Positions 8,693 to 17,575 of a stretch of DNA of 40,089 bases are shown piece after piece (the first letter of the stretch is position 1; each line of letters starts with the position of its first letter). A program made the position numbers and the translations under genes. Source of the DNA: Salinadaptatus halalkaliphilus (GTDB lineage Archaea; Halobacteriota; Halobacteria; Halobacteriales; Natrialbaceae); contig NZ_RBZW01000020.1 of the NCBI RefSeq assembly GCF_006543045.1, forward strand, positions 1 through 40,089, given 5' to 3'. The notes beneath the pieces were generated by a model. That model had not been told where the DNA came from, made no database searches, and worked only from the letters and a program-made list of their open reading frames with translations.

Positions 8693-9868
8693 ATGAACGC
8701 ACTCGACGATGTCGACATTCTCGATTTCAGTCAGGTAATCGCTGGTCCGGCCTGTACGCAGTTTCTCAGTTCGCTCGGCGCGACCGTGGTAAAGGTCGAA
8801 CCGCCGGGCGGTGACCCCGTGCGATCGATCGCCGACGGGACGATGTACGCCGCGTTCAACGCCGGCAAACAGTCGGTAAGCCTCGACCTGAAAACCGAGG
8901 AGGGAGCCGAGATCGCTCGAGAACTGGCCTCGAAAGCCGACGTCGTCCTCGAGAGCTTTCGGCCGGGCGTCAGCGAGCGGTTCGATCTCGACGACGAGAG
9001 CGTCCGCGAGACGAACGAGGACGTCGTCTACTGTTCTATTTCCGGATTCGGACAGTCGGGGCCCTACAGTGATCGACCGGCCTACGATCCGATCGTCCAG
9101 GCGATGAGCGGGATCATGCACTGTACCGGCTACCCGGATCGACCCCCCGTCCGGGTCGGAACATCGGTGATCGACCGCGGAACTGGCATCTACGCCGCCT
9201 CGCTAATTCTAGCCGCGCTACGACAGCGCGATCGAACGGGGGCGGGAGAGTATATCGACGTCTCGTTGTTCGACGTCGCGTTCTCGTGGATGTCGCCGTT
9301 CGTCGCCCAGTACAGCCAACAGGACACCGTTCCCCAGCGGGCCGGCTCGGGGTACGAGGGAACCGCACCGAACGAACTCTACTACGCGGGCGACGGCCAG
9401 CCGGTCCAACTCCACGGCGGGCTCATGTTCGAGCGATTCTGCCGGGCGATCGACCGCGAGGACCTCGCCGACGACGATCGCTTCGAGACGATCGACGACC
9501 GCTGGGAGCACCGCGAGGCACTCCGGGAGGAACTCGAGGCGACGTTCGAAACCGACGATCGAGACGAACTCTTAGCGCGGCTCCACTCCCACGATATCCC
9601 GGCTGGACCGGTCCGAGACATTGGCGAGGTCGTCGATCACGATCCACACGTCCGCGACCGCGAGATGCTCACCGAGACCGACAACCCGATCGCCGAGACG
9701 ACGATTCAGACGGCGACGCTCCCCTACCGCACGACCGACGGCCGGCCGACGTTCGACGACGAGCCGCCCGCGGTCGGTGAACAGACGGCCGACATCCTCG
9801 TCGACCTAGGCTACGAGCAAGAGCGGATCGAGAAACTGATCGAACGGGGCGTACTGCCCGATCGGTGA
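8693..9868 (+). CDS. Family III CoA-transferase (CaiB/BaiF type)
   Basis: The 391-residue enzyme transfers CoA between carboxylic acids. N-terminal motifs LDFSQVIAGPACTQFLSSLG and VVKVEPPGGDPVR are diagnostic. D161 in GTSVIDRGTGIYAA is the expected catalytic aspartate that forms the covalent intermediate. The C-terminal half carries the DIPAGPVRDIGEVVDHD segment and the usual closing helices. Length and motifs are normal for the family. The substrate pair (formyl/oxalate, succinyl/malate and so on) cannot be assigned, and no acyl-CoA dehydrogenase or hydratase gene lies nearby to suggest one. The start at 8693 is preferred over an upstream in-frame GTG at 8669 because it matches the family N-terminus. 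Confidence 0.93.
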   Translation: MNALDDVDILDFSQVIAGPACTQFLSSLGATVVKVEPPGGDPVRSIADGTMYAAFNAGKQSVSLDLKTEEGAEIARELASKADVVLESFRPGVSERFDLDDESVRETNEDVVYCSISGFGQSGPYSDRPAYDPIVQAMSGIMHCTGYPDRPPVRVGTSVIDRGTGIYAASLILAALRQRDRTGAGEYIDVSLFDVAFSWMSPFVAQYSQQDTVPQRAGSGYEGTAPNELYYAGDGQPVQLHGGLMFERFCRAIDREDLADDDRFETIDDRWEHREALREELEATFETDDRDELLARLHSHDIPAGPVRDIGEVVDHDPHVRDREMLTETDNPIAETTIQTATLPYRTTDGRPTFDDEPPAVGEQTADILVDLGYEQERIEKLIERGVLPDR

Positions 9869-10032
9869 GGGGGTGTCCTGCTCGATCGGTGACGGCGACA
9901 CCCGAACCGATCGGACGACAGCCGCGACTCGCCGCTGGCTCGAGGTCGATACGGCGCCAATCGTCGTGTCGACCACCGCAATCATGACACATACCCAATA
10001 GCTTTATCATCGGTCGCAAGCGAGTGGACGGT

Positions 10033-10914
10033 ATGTCCCCGCTTCGTTCCCTCCACGAGCAGCTGCCCGGCGAGTCGGTACGACTCGCGCTCCTCATCGG
10101 GCTGGCAACCGTTCCGTTCACGGTCGCGCTCTCCCTCGAGCCCGTCTCGAGCGACACCGTCGTCGGCGGATCGATTGCGGGCGAGCCGCTGCTCGTGGCC
10201 GGCCTCCTCGTCGGCTATCTGTACAGCGATCGACCGACGGCGAGCTCTCGCGCGGGGCTGTGGACCGGTATCGCCGGTTCGGTGGCCGTCCTCGTCATCT
10301 TCCTCGCGAACTCGATCGTCGCGGTGCAATCTGCCTCGCTCGAGATGACGGCCCTCACCGTCGTCGCGACCCCGCTCACGATCGGACTCGGTGCCGGGTT
10401 CGCGATACTGGTGACGACGGCGAGTGCGGCGCTCAGTGGGTGGGTCCGGACGCGACTCGCTCGGAGAGGTCGCGGTCGTAATGACGCCGAGTTCGCCGAC
10501 GAACAGCACGGGGCGTCGCGACTCGAGTCCTCGCGATGGTGGCTCCCCGTCGTCAGCTACGCTGTCGTGGTACCCGTCGTACTGGGTGTGGTGTTCGTGG
10601 TGCGACCAGAGAGTGGCATCGTGCTCGGCGGCATGCTCCTCGGACTGTTCGTGCTGGTCCCGCTGGCGATCGTGACGCTCGTGTGTCTCTTCGTCGAGAC
10701 GACGACGCCTCGGCCTGGACGAGCCGACTGGGTACCGAACGTGTGGGCCTACGTCGGCACGCCGCTTGCCGTCTACGCGCTCGTCTACGTCGACGCCCTC
10801 CGTCGGGAGTCGGTCAGCCCATCGGGCGACGGTACGTACGGCTTCGTCGCCGCCCTCTGGGTCGTCGCCGTCGTCTACCTCGTCTTTCGCCACCGAGCCA
10901 CTCGACGGGCGTAG
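10033..10914 (+). CDS. Multipass membrane protein of unknown function
   Basis: The 293-residue protein has about seven to eight hydrophobic segments. They come in two blocks (roughly residues 17-145 and 175-290), separated by a charged loop containing RTRLARRGRGRND. There is no signal peptide, catalytic motif or recognisable transporter signature. The first block resembles small haloarchaeal membrane proteins of the DUF5518 kind, but I would not insist on that. ATG 10033 is preferred over the GTG at 10024, because TTTATC at about 10002-10007 then lies 28 bases upstream, as for a leaderless gene. It converges on the phosphodiesterase gene across 18 bases. Confidence 0.75.
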   Translation: MSPLRSLHEQLPGESVRLALLIGLATVPFTVALSLEPVSSDTVVGGSIAGEPLLVAGLLVGYLYSDRPTASSRAGLWTGIAGSVAVLVIFLANSIVAVQSASLEMTALTVVATPLTIGLGAGFAILVTTASAALSGWVRTRLARRGRGRNDAEFADEQHGASRLESSRWWLPVVSYAVVVPVVLGVVFVVRPESGIVLGGMLLGLFVLVPLAIVTLVCLFVETTTPRPGRADWVPNVWAYVGTPLAVYALVYVDALRRESVSPSGDGTYGFVAALWVVAVVYLVFRHRATRRA

Positions 10915-10932
10915 GAGACTCGAGGCCGACCC

Positions 10933-11436
10933 CTACTCCCGAACCGACCGGAACCGGACGGACTCCGAGAGGGTGTCCAGAATCGCGACCGTTCGATCCT
11001 CCTCGGACTTCGGGAGCACGTGCGCGCCGGGATTGATCACCGTCGTCCGACCCTCCTCGGCGCGTTCGCGCTCGTGATGATGGCCATAGCAGACGAAATC
11101 GTACGTCTCCCCGGCGGCGATGGCCTCGACCTCGTCTTTCTGCTCGCCGTGGAGGACCGCCATCGAGAGCCCGTCGAACTCGAGGCTCGCGAACCGGCCG
11201 TGGAGTTCGCTTTCGTTGCCCAGGGAGTCGAAGGCCGCCCCGAGGTTCGCGACGTCGCCGTCGTTGTTGCCGAGCACGCCGTGGAGTTCGAATTCGCCGA
11301 AGTACGGGACCATCAGCGGCGCGATGAAGTCGCCGCAGTGGACAACGATCTCGACGCCTTCCTCGGCGAAGATTTCGGTCGCTCGTTCGATCGCCTCGAC
11401 GTTGTCGTGCGTATCGGAGATGATACCGATATTCAT
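10933..11436 (-). CDS. MJ0936/YfcE-type metallophosphodiesterase
   Basis: This is a 167-residue calcineurin-like phosphoesterase of the compact MJ0936/YfcE group. All metal-binding motifs are present: SDTHDN (7-12), HCGD (33-36), GNND (56-59), the histidine of LHGE (H96) and GHHH (118-121). Family members are Mn/Ni-dependent and hydrolyse model phosphodiesters; the natural substrate is unknown. The usual GHTHxP closing motif is GHHHERE here. A TATA-like CTTAGTG about 29 bases upstream supports the ATG at 11436. Confidence 0.93.
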   Translation of the reverse strand: MNIGIISDTHDNVEAIERATEIFAEEGVEIVVHCGDFIAPLMVPYFGEFELHGVLGNNDGDVANLGAAFDSLGNESELHGRFASLEFDGLSMAVLHGEQKDEVEAIAAGETYDFVCYGHHHERERAEEGRTTVINPGAHVLPKSEEDRTVAILDTLSESVRFRSVRE

Positions 11437-11802
11437 ACGTACTCGCGTGCGGGCGATCCACTAAGGCGTTCGGGGGCCGGTGCCGGCGCTCGTCGGTATC
11501 GCCTGTGGGCTGTCTCGACTCGAGTTTCTCGCCGCACTCCCGATCCGAGGGAACTGGGTGTCCCGTCCTGATACTGTCGGACAGAAGTCAGTGAAACGTC
11601 GGTCGCGAATTCGCGGCCGTCCTTACGGTGACGGCCGCAGTACTGCGATCGATCGTTGAATAGTTCTGTCCAACAGTATGAATCGAAAGACGGGATCGGT
11701 TCTGATCGAGGAGTCCGCGATACGGGCCGCTCGAGCGAGTCCAGCGCCGAACGCCCACTACCTATAATTGTTCTGAACACACTGGTCCGGTTGGGATTGG
11801 GA
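11437..11802. other. Gene-free stretch holding a long hairpin element
   Basis: This 366-base gap separates the phosphodiesterase and histidine kinase genes, which diverge. The left end carries the phosphodiesterase promoter. The centre carries the 113-bp imperfect hairpin at 11569-11681. A TATA-like CTATAATT at about 11762-11769 lies near 40 bases before the kinase start. No coding sequence is convincing; the open frame running through it is an upstream extension of the kinase frame without membrane or domain character. Confidence 0.55.
11569..11681. repeat. 113-bp imperfect hairpin element (TGATACTGTCGGACAG type)
   Basis: The outer arms are 11569-11590 and 11661-11681. The left arm reads TGATACTGTCGGACAGAAGT; the complement of the right arm differs from it at only a few positions. 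Inside lies a second perfect stem, GCGGCCGTC / GACGGCCGC, with weaker pairing between the two. The whole segment can therefore fold on itself. It resembles a non-coding miniature inverted-repeat element or REP-like repeat. Confidence 0.6.
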
Positions 11803-13506
11803 ATGACGAGCGCAGAACAATCGGTGACGTTTCTCATGTTGATCTGTGCCGTCCCGATCGGCGGCCTGGCTGCCTACGCGTTTCGAAAGCGTGACGAGCC
11901 GGGCGCTCGAGGCTTTTTTCTCTGTGAACTCGGGATGGCCGGTTGGTCCGTCCAACTCGCCTTGCTCACCTGGCCCGTCCAGATCGCACCGGTGTTCGTC
12001 AACACGACGATTCGACACGTCTTTCAGATACTCGTTATCCTCGGCTGGCCGCTGCTCGTCGTCGAGTATACGCGGCGGGAACGGGTGCGGATACCGCGGT
12101 CGTGGCTTGCCATACTCTGTGTCGTTCCGGTGGTAACGGTCGTACTCACCGCCACGAACCCGTGGCACTATCTCGTGTTGGCACCGGAGACGCCGTCGAA
12201 TCCGGCCGGAATCGCCGAGTTCGTGCTCGGGCCGTGGTATATCGTCCACATCGGGTTCGCGGTGACGCTCGTCATGGTTCCCGCCGGCCTCCTCGCGCAG
12301 GATCTGCGATCGGCAGTAGGCGACCACCGGCGGCAGTTGCTGTTGCTCATCGCGGGCTGGGCCATCGGCTTTCCCGGTGCGCTCAATACGTATCTCTTCA
12401 GGAACGTCGACGCCGTACCGCCGTTCGTCGACCTGACGCCGGTGCTGTTCCTCGTCACGGCCGTGCTCTGGGGGCTCGCGCTCTTTCGGTACCAACTGTT
12501 TGCCCTCGCACCGGTCAGCCGGCGAAAAGCCGTCGAGACGATGGCCGACGCGTTAGTCTCGGTCGATACCGACGGCACCATCGTCGATGTCAACCCGGCT
12601 GCGCGGACACTGTTCGACATCGAGGGCAACTGCATCGGAAACGACCTCGAGTCGATCTGTGGCGATCATCCTGCCGTCCTCGAGCAGTACGAACGCGGAG
12701 AAACGACCGGAACCGAAATCAGCCTCGAGGCCGACGGAGAGCGACGGCATTTCTCGATGGACGTTCGGCCGATCGAGCAGGGAACCAGAGCGACCGGCAC
12801 GTTGTTGCTTCTGCGCGATATCACGGCGCTCAAAGAGCGAGAGCAGGAGCTCGACTTGCTCAAACAGGTGCTCTCTCGCGTGTTTAGACACAACATCAGA
12901 AACGAGTTGACGATCCTCCGCGGGCACGCAGAGATCGTCCAGGAGCAGACTGACCACGGGCGGTTCGACGACCACATCGACGAAATATTGGCCAACACCG
13001 ACCGGATCCTGCGCCACAGCGAGAACGCGAAAGCCCTCGAGACGATCATCGACGTCGAGACGGGCGACGAGTCGGTCCGGCTCGAGCCCGTCGTCACGCG
13101 CTACGCTCGAACCTATGCGAGCGAGCACCCGAGCGTCGAGATCGACACCGACGTGGCCGCCGGCGTGACCGTCTCGGCACACCCGAGCGTCGGACGGGCG
13201 CTCGAGGAACTCATCCAGAACGCTATCGTCCACTACGACGGAGCCGGTTCGGCCCACATCGTCGTTCGAGCGCGGACGGCACACGACACCATCGAACTCG
13301 TCGTCGCGGACGACGGCCCGGGGATCGACCCTCACGAGATCGAGACCCTCGACGCTGGCGAAGAAACCGACCTCCAGCACGGCTCCGGAATCGGGCTCTG
13401 GATGGTCGAACTCGTCGTCCGCAAATCCGGCGGTTCGGTACGGATCGACGACGATCCCGAACTCGGCGGGACGCGAGTGTGCATCGAACTGCCGCGGGCG
13501 GAGTAA
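11803..13506 (+). CDS. Membrane sensor histidine kinase (7TM-PAS-HisKA-HATPase)
   Basis: The 567-residue kinase begins with about seven hydrophobic helices within the first 225 residues, the layout of the N-terminal 7TM module of histidine kinases. A PAS-like domain follows at about 240-345 (ADALVSVDTDGTIVDVNPAA). The H-box is VFRHNIRNELTIL with H363 as the phospho-acceptor. The ATPase domain shows the N-box ELIQNAIVHY, G1 DDGPGI and G2 GSGIGLWMVELV. The ATG at 11803 is chosen because hydrophobic sequence begins there; the frame is open further up to 11656 without features. No response regulator gene is adjacent, so this is an orphan kinase. The signal is unknown. Confidence 0.93.
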   Translation: MTSAEQSVTFLMLICAVPIGGLAAYAFRKRDEPGARGFFLCELGMAGWSVQLALLTWPVQIAPVFVNTTIRHVFQILVILGWPLLVVEYTRRERVRIPRSWLAILCVVPVVTVVLTATNPWHYLVLAPETPSNPAGIAEFVLGPWYIVHIGFAVTLVMVPAGLLAQDLRSAVGDHRRQLLLLIAGWAIGFPGALNTYLFRNVDAVPPFVDLTPVLFLVTAVLWGLALFRYQLFALAPVSRRKAVETMADALVSVDTDGTIVDVNPAARTLFDIEGNCIGNDLESICGDHPAVLEQYERGETTGTEISLEADGERRHFSMDVRPIEQGTRATGTLLLLRDITALKEREQELDLLKQVLSRVFRHNIRNELTILRGHAEIVQEQTDHGRFDDHIDEILANTDRILRHSENAKALETIIDVETGDESVRLEPVVTRYARTYASEHPSVEIDTDVAAGVTVSAHPSVGRALEELIQNAIVHYDGAGSAHIVVRARTAHDTIELVVADDGPGIDPHEIETLDAGEETDLQHGSGIGLWMVELVVRKSGGSVRIDDDPELGGTRVCIELPRAE

Positions 13507-13558
13507 CGTGTCGACCGTCGGATCAGCGGGCGCGGAGTCCGTGACTACAACCGTCCGA

Positions 13559-14428
13559 TCAGTCTCGAGACGGATCCGGCTCCGGATCGGTCACGAACGC
13601 GAGCAGTTCGTCGGGATCGGTCTCGAGGCCTTGTCTCGAGAAGAAACTCGCGACGTTCTCGCAGTCTCGCTCGAGGAAGTCGCGGCTGTTGGGGTGGTGG
13701 ACGGTGACGGATTGGCCGACGTCGATGATGACGAGTTGGCCCTCGTCGAAGACGACGTTGTACTCGCTCAGGTCACCGTGGACGATGCCGGCCGAGTAGA
13801 GCCGGTGCATGTACTCGCGCATGACCTCGTAGGCGGTCTGGGGGTTCTCGATGTGAACCTCGCCGAGTCGCTTGGCGCGGCCGTCGTCGTCACCGATGTA
13901 CTCCATGACGAGGACGTTGCGCTCCGCGGCGATCGGTTCGGGAACGCGGACGCCGGCCTGTTTCGCACGGCGCAGGTTCGCGAACTCCTTTTTGGTCCAC
14001 GCGAGGACGACGTCTTTCTTCTTGCCGCCCAGCCCCTCGAATCGCGGGTCGCCCTCGAGGTAGTCGCGCATCTGCCGGAAGTTGGAGGCGTTGATCCGGT
14101 AGACCTTGACCGCGACATCGCGGTCGTCGCCGAGCGCGTGATAGACGTTCGCCTCCTTGCCCGTCGAGAGCGGCCCGCCAAAGGCCTCGACGTAGCCGTC
14201 CTGGACGAGTTTGTACAGCGCGGCGAATGTCGCGTCGTCGAACACCGACTGCTCGACTTTGAACTGGTCCGCGTCCTTGATCCGTTCTTGGAACTGCTCG
14301 AACTTGCGATCACGCTTGCGGGCGATGCGGTCGGCCTCCGTGTCGCTGACGTCGATCTCCTCCCACTCGTCGCCCGGCGTCTCGACCTCCGACTCGTCGA
14401 CCAGCCCGTACTCCGGTCCCTGTTCCAT
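13559..14428 (-). CDS. rio1: RIO1-type serine protein kinase
   Basis: This is a 289-residue atypical kinase of the RIO1 group. Its eukaryotic relatives act late in 40S subunit maturation; a ribosome-linked role in archaea is inferred. Visible are the flexible nucleotide loop STGKEANVY (88-96), the ATP lysine K108 in VAVKVY, the catalytic loop HGDLSEYN with D219 and N224, and the metal-binding D236 in IIDVGQ. The N-terminus is strongly acidic. A TATA-like CTTTAC about 28 bases before the ATG suggests its own promoter, although the GNAT gene lies only 49 bases upstream on the same strand. Confidence 0.95.
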   Translation of the reverse strand: MEQGPEYGLVDESEVETPGDEWEEIDVSDTEADRIARKRDRKFEQFQERIKDADQFKVEQSVFDDATFAALYKLVQDGYVEAFGGPLSTGKEANVYHALGDDRDVAVKVYRINASNFRQMRDYLEGDPRFEGLGGKKKDVVLAWTKKEFANLRRAKQAGVRVPEPIAAERNVLVMEYIGDDDGRAKRLGEVHIENPQTAYEVMREYMHRLYSAGIVHGDLSEYNVVFDEGQLVIIDVGQSVTVHHPNSRDFLERDCENVASFFSRQGLETDPDELLAFVTDPEPDPSRD

Positions 14429-14477
14429 CTACACACACGTAGTCGGGCAGACGGGTAAAGTGCTGGGTCTCCTGGCG

Positions 14478-15239
14478 CTAACAGTCGATCGCCATCATCA
14501 CCTCGTCGATGTACTCGTTGCCGAGTTTGTAGTGGCGCTCGCGAGTCGCCTCGGTTCGCCAGCCGCGGGACTCGAAGAACGCGATCGCTTCCTCGTTGGT
14601 CGCAGGAACGCTCTGATACACCTTCTCGAGGCCGTTGGACTCGGTCCACTCGAGCGCGCGATCGAGGAGGCGGCTACCGATACCCATGCCGCGATAGCCC
14701 TCGAGCACGCCGACGGTGAGTTCGGCGGTGTGGTTCAACTTCTCGAGGGTGGGCACGTGGAGGTGCGCCCAGCCGACCACCTCGTCCTCGACGGTGGCGA
14801 CGAAGAACATCCGGGATTCGAACGCGTTGTGCCGAAGCAAGACGTCGTCGTGGTCGAGTTCGTCGGCGACGGTTTCGGCTTCGATGTAGGTCAGTTCCTC
14901 GACGACGCGTCGCATCGCGCCGACGATCCCGGCGAGATCCTCCTGGCGGGCCGCTCTGATCGTCACCGTGACATCGTCGGCCGTCAACTCCTCGTGGTCG
15001 TCCGCGCGCTCGATGGCGATGCGCAGCGTGCCGTCGTCGTCCTCCTCGAGATAGCCGTCACGTTTGAGGATCGCGACGTTGTGGCGAAACGCTCGCGAGT
15101 GCTGGGGCTCGCCCGGCGGATCGGCCGGAAACAGCTCCGCTCGAGCCCGGTCTCGATCGACTGCGCCGTGGGCTTCGACGTACTCGTAGATCTGTGCCCG
15201 CTCGGTCCCGTCGATCGCGATCGGATCGCTGAGCTGCAT
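14478..15239 (-). CDS. GNAT acetyltransferase with N-terminal winged-helix-like domain
   Basis: The 253-residue protein has two parts. Residues about 10-75 look like a winged-helix module (ERAQIYEYVEAHGAVDRDRA, then RAFRHNVAILKRDGYL). Residues about 90-240 form a GNAT N-acetyltransferase domain with the acetyl-CoA loop GYRGMGIGSRLL and the closing helix NEEAIAFFESRGW. The pairing suggests a modifier that also binds nucleic acid, or a regulatory domain, but substrate and function are unknown. A TATA-like GTTATGG lies about 30 bases before the ATG at 15239. It may be co-transcribed with rio1. Confidence 0.88.
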   Translation of the reverse strand: MQLSDPIAIDGTERAQIYEYVEAHGAVDRDRARAELFPADPPGEPQHSRAFRHNVAILKRDGYLEEDDDGTLRIAIERADDHEELTADDVTVTIRAARQEDLAGIVGAMRRVVEELTYIEAETVADELDHDDVLLRHNAFESRMFFVATVEDEVVGWAHLHVPTLEKLNHTAELTVGVLEGYRGMGIGSRLLDRALEWTESNGLEKVYQSVPATNEEAIAFFESRGWRTEATRERHYKLGNEYIDEVMMAIDC

Positions 15240-15332
15240 GGGTACTGATAACTATCCCCACGACCATAACTGTCACCCACGCTCGAGCGCTTGCCAACAC
15301 ACCTCGATCACGTCGGAACCACCCGCCTCGGT

Positions 15333-16229
15333 TCAGAAACAGCCTTCAGTCTCACAGTGGCGACCGTCGTGCCAGGTTGCCCCCGTGAGATCCGCACCCG
15401 AAAGGTTCACGTTCCGAAGATCCGCACCCTCGAAGTCCGTCCCACGAAGCGTCGCATCCGACAGATCCGCCGCGGCGAGATCCGCGTCGTGGAGGATCGC
15501 GTCCGTGAGATCCGCACCCGAGAGGTCGGCACTCGAGAGGTCCGCTTCGGTCAGATCCGTCTCGACCAGGTCCGCCCCCGCGAGGTCTTCATCGGAGAGG
15601 TCGAGACTGCCGACGGTTGCGCCGGTAAGCGTCGCACTCGAGAGGTCCGCTTCGGTCAGATCGGTTCCCGCGAGAGTGGCCCCCGAGAGGTCCGTTCCGT
15701 CGAACGTCACGTTCGTGAGATCGGCATCCGTGAGGTCGGCCCCCGAGAGGTCGGCGTTCGAAACGTCCGTATCCGACAGATCCGCCCCCGAGAGGTCAAC
15801 GTCCGGGAACGACTCACCGCTGAAATCGACCCCGGCGAACGAGGCACCCGAGAACGTTGCGCCCTGGACGTCCGCATCGAAGAGCGTGCTGGCGACCACC
15901 GCAGCGCCCTCGAGGTTCGCCTCCGTGAGGTCGGCGCCCTCGAAATCGGCCAGAAAAAGGTCCGTCTCTGAGAGGTCGGCTCCCGAGAGGTCGGCGTCTG
16001 TCAGATCGGCTCCAGAGAGGTCACACCCCGACAGGTCAGCGCCGGCAAGATCGACACCCGGTTCGATTGTATGGCCGTTGCACGACGTCTCGCTGCCGAT
16101 GGGGCGACCCTCGAGACAACCGGCGAGGCTGGTCAGTGCTCCCGCGGCGGCGACAGTTCCAACGCGGTGCAACAGACTGCGTCTGGTGGATGCAGATGCG
16201 GCGTTCGAGTCGGGACGGATCGGTCGCAT
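15333..16229 (-). CDS. Tat-type lipoprotein with 45 pentapeptide repeats
   Basis: The 298-residue protein starts with a twin-arginine-type leader (RR at 16-17, then a hydrophobic stretch) ending in the lipobox LAGC with C38. It should therefore be a lipid-anchored protein on the outer face of the membrane. From about residue 58, 45 consecutive pentapeptides of the A(D/N)LxX type follow without interruption (LAGAD, LSGCD, LSGAD, LTDAD and so on). These predict a right-handed quadrilateral beta-helix of about 11 turns. The face is very acidic. It closes with a short cap containing two cysteines (HCETEGCF). The frame is open further upstream, but the ATG at 16229 starts the export signal. No partner gene is evident; function is unknown. 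Confidence 0.9.
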   Translation of the reverse strand: MRPIRPDSNAASASTRRSLLHRVGTVAAAGALTSLAGCLEGRPIGSETSCNGHTIEPGVDLAGADLSGCDLSGADLTDADLSGADLSETDLFLADFEGADLTEANLEGAAVVASTLFDADVQGATFSGASFAGVDFSGESFPDVDLSGADLSDTDVSNADLSGADLTDADLTNVTFDGTDLSGATLAGTDLTEADLSSATLTGATVGSLDLSDEDLAGADLVETDLTEADLSSADLSGADLTDAILHDADLAAADLSDATLRGTDFEGADLRNVNLSGADLTGATWHDGRHCETEGCF

Positions 16230-16398
16230 GATCTGGAAGTCGTCGTCACCGGAGACAGACACCCACCTTCTAAATGTATTGTGGTCGGTGTGGGCCAGAT
16301 GTCGCGAGTATCGTCCCATCGAGACGATCGTCGACGGTTGGCGCCGATCCGACCGGTTCATTTATTTGAAATTCTGAGAGATGGCACTGTAACAACAA

Positions 16399-17532
16399 AT
16401 GAACGAAAAACGCACCGTCGTGACGTTGTTCGGTGTTGCGGTAGCCGCCGTCACGACGTACATCGCTTATCGGTTCATCGCAGCACTGACCGTCGCCATC
16501 TTTCTTTACTACTCGACGCGTCGCTTCTACAAGAGTCTCGAGCGATTACACCTTCCCGACAAAGTGCGGGCGGCACTCGTCATCTCCTTTCTCGCGTTGC
16601 CGTTGCTCGCACTGCTTAGCTACACCGTCGTCTTGCTCGTCGTCGAATCGCGAAACTTCCTCGTGGAGTATCCAGTCGCCGAGATGATTCCCGAGGAAAT
16701 TACCTGGTTCGAAGCGCTCGAAAATCCGCCCGAGCTCACGTTACAAGGCTTGTACGGTGCGTACGAATCCGGCACTTTCGATCCGATCATCGACTTTGGC
16801 ATCGACCACGCCGCCGTGTTGACCAGTGCGGCGACGAGTTTCGTCTTGAATCTGTTGATCACCGTCGTCATCACCTACTACCTGCTGATCGACGGCTCGA
16901 AACTTCACGAGTGGCTGCTTCGATTCGACGACGATGCTATCGTCCGCGAGTACTTAGAGGCCGCCGACGAAGAACTCGAGGCGGTCCTCTTTGGCAACCT
17001 GTTGAACGTGATCCTCATCTCGCTGATCGCCGTCGTGACGTTCATGAGCTACAATCTCGCGGTGCCAAGCGCCGTCGAAGTTCCGTATCCCGCCCTCGCC
17101 GGTGCGCTTACCGGTATCGCGAGTTTGATCCCCGTCGTCGGCATGAAAATCGTCTACGTCCCCGTCGCGATTGCGGCATCGGTCCCGATCTACTTCAGCG
17201 GTGATTTCGCCATGCTCGTCTACATCGTCGGCTTTCTCGCCCTGGCAGTCGTCATCGTCGATACCATTCCCGACCTCGTCCTCCGTCCGTATTTGAGCGG
17301 CAAGCGAACCCACGTCGGCCTCCTGATGCTCGCGTACATCTTCGGTCCGGTCGTCTTCGGCTTCTACGGGCTCTTTCTGGCCCCGATCATCCTCGTTCTC
17401 GGCCTGACCTTCGCCGACACCGCACTGCCGCGACTGCTCGGCGCCGACCCCAAATCTACGCCCACTCCGCCAGCCGACCCCGCCGCCGAACCCGTCAGCG
17501 AGGCCCAACACGTCCCCGCGAATCAGGACTGA
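16399..17532 (+). CDS. AI-2E family transporter (UPF0118/PerM type)
   Basis: The 377-residue membrane protein has the family layout. It begins with two N-terminal helices (13-37 region). A third hydrophobic segment and a large extracytoplasmic loop follow (about 90-145). A helix and a soluble segment with FDDDAIVREYLEAADEELEAVLFGNLL come next. Four to five helices follow, including the GALTGIASLIPVVGMKIVYV and DTIPDLVLRPYLSGK motifs. Members have been linked to export of small molecules or to sodium/proton antiport; substrate here is unknown. TTTATTT (16361-16367) lies about 35 bases upstream. The stop codon is the first base triplet of a TGATACGG-type repeat. Confidence 0.9.
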   Translation: MNEKRTVVTLFGVAVAAVTTYIAYRFIAALTVAIFLYYSTRRFYKSLERLHLPDKVRAALVISFLALPLLALLSYTVVLLVVESRNFLVEYPVAEMIPEEITWFEALENPPELTLQGLYGAYESGTFDPIIDFGIDHAAVLTSAATSFVLNLLITVVITYYLLIDGSKLHEWLLRFDDDAIVREYLEAADEELEAVLFGNLLNVILISLIAVVTFMSYNLAVPSAVEVPYPALAGALTGIASLIPVVGMKIVYVPVAIAASVPIYFSGDFAMLVYIVGFLALAVVIVDTIPDLVLRPYLSGKRTHVGLLMLAYIFGPVVFGFYGLFLAPIILVLGLTFADTALPRLLGADPKSTPTPPADPAAEPVSEAQHVPANQD

Positions 17533-17554
17533 TACGGATTACTGTACCGAGTTA
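17530..17554. repeat. Half copy of the TGATACGGATT repeat
   Basis: The sequence TGATACGGATTACTGTACCG continuing into GTTACCGG matches one arm of the hairpin at 39905-39990 (right arm, complement) at 22 of the first 25 positions, plus the following CCGGC. It begins exactly at the stop codon of the upstream gene. I see no matching second arm. Confidence 0.55.
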
Positions 17555-17575
17555 CCGGCACGGTCACGACGACCG

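Noticed and set aside
9869-9905. A GGGTGTC / GACACCC hairpin after the CoA-transferase gene
   Set aside because: Only a 7-bp stem with a long loop and no T-run; it is too weak to call a terminator.
15238-16377. A 379-codon plus-strand frame rich in RSAPERS-type repeats
   Set aside because: It is the complement of the pentapeptide-repeat lipoprotein gene. The minus strand has an export signal, a lipobox and a structural repeat; the plus strand has none.
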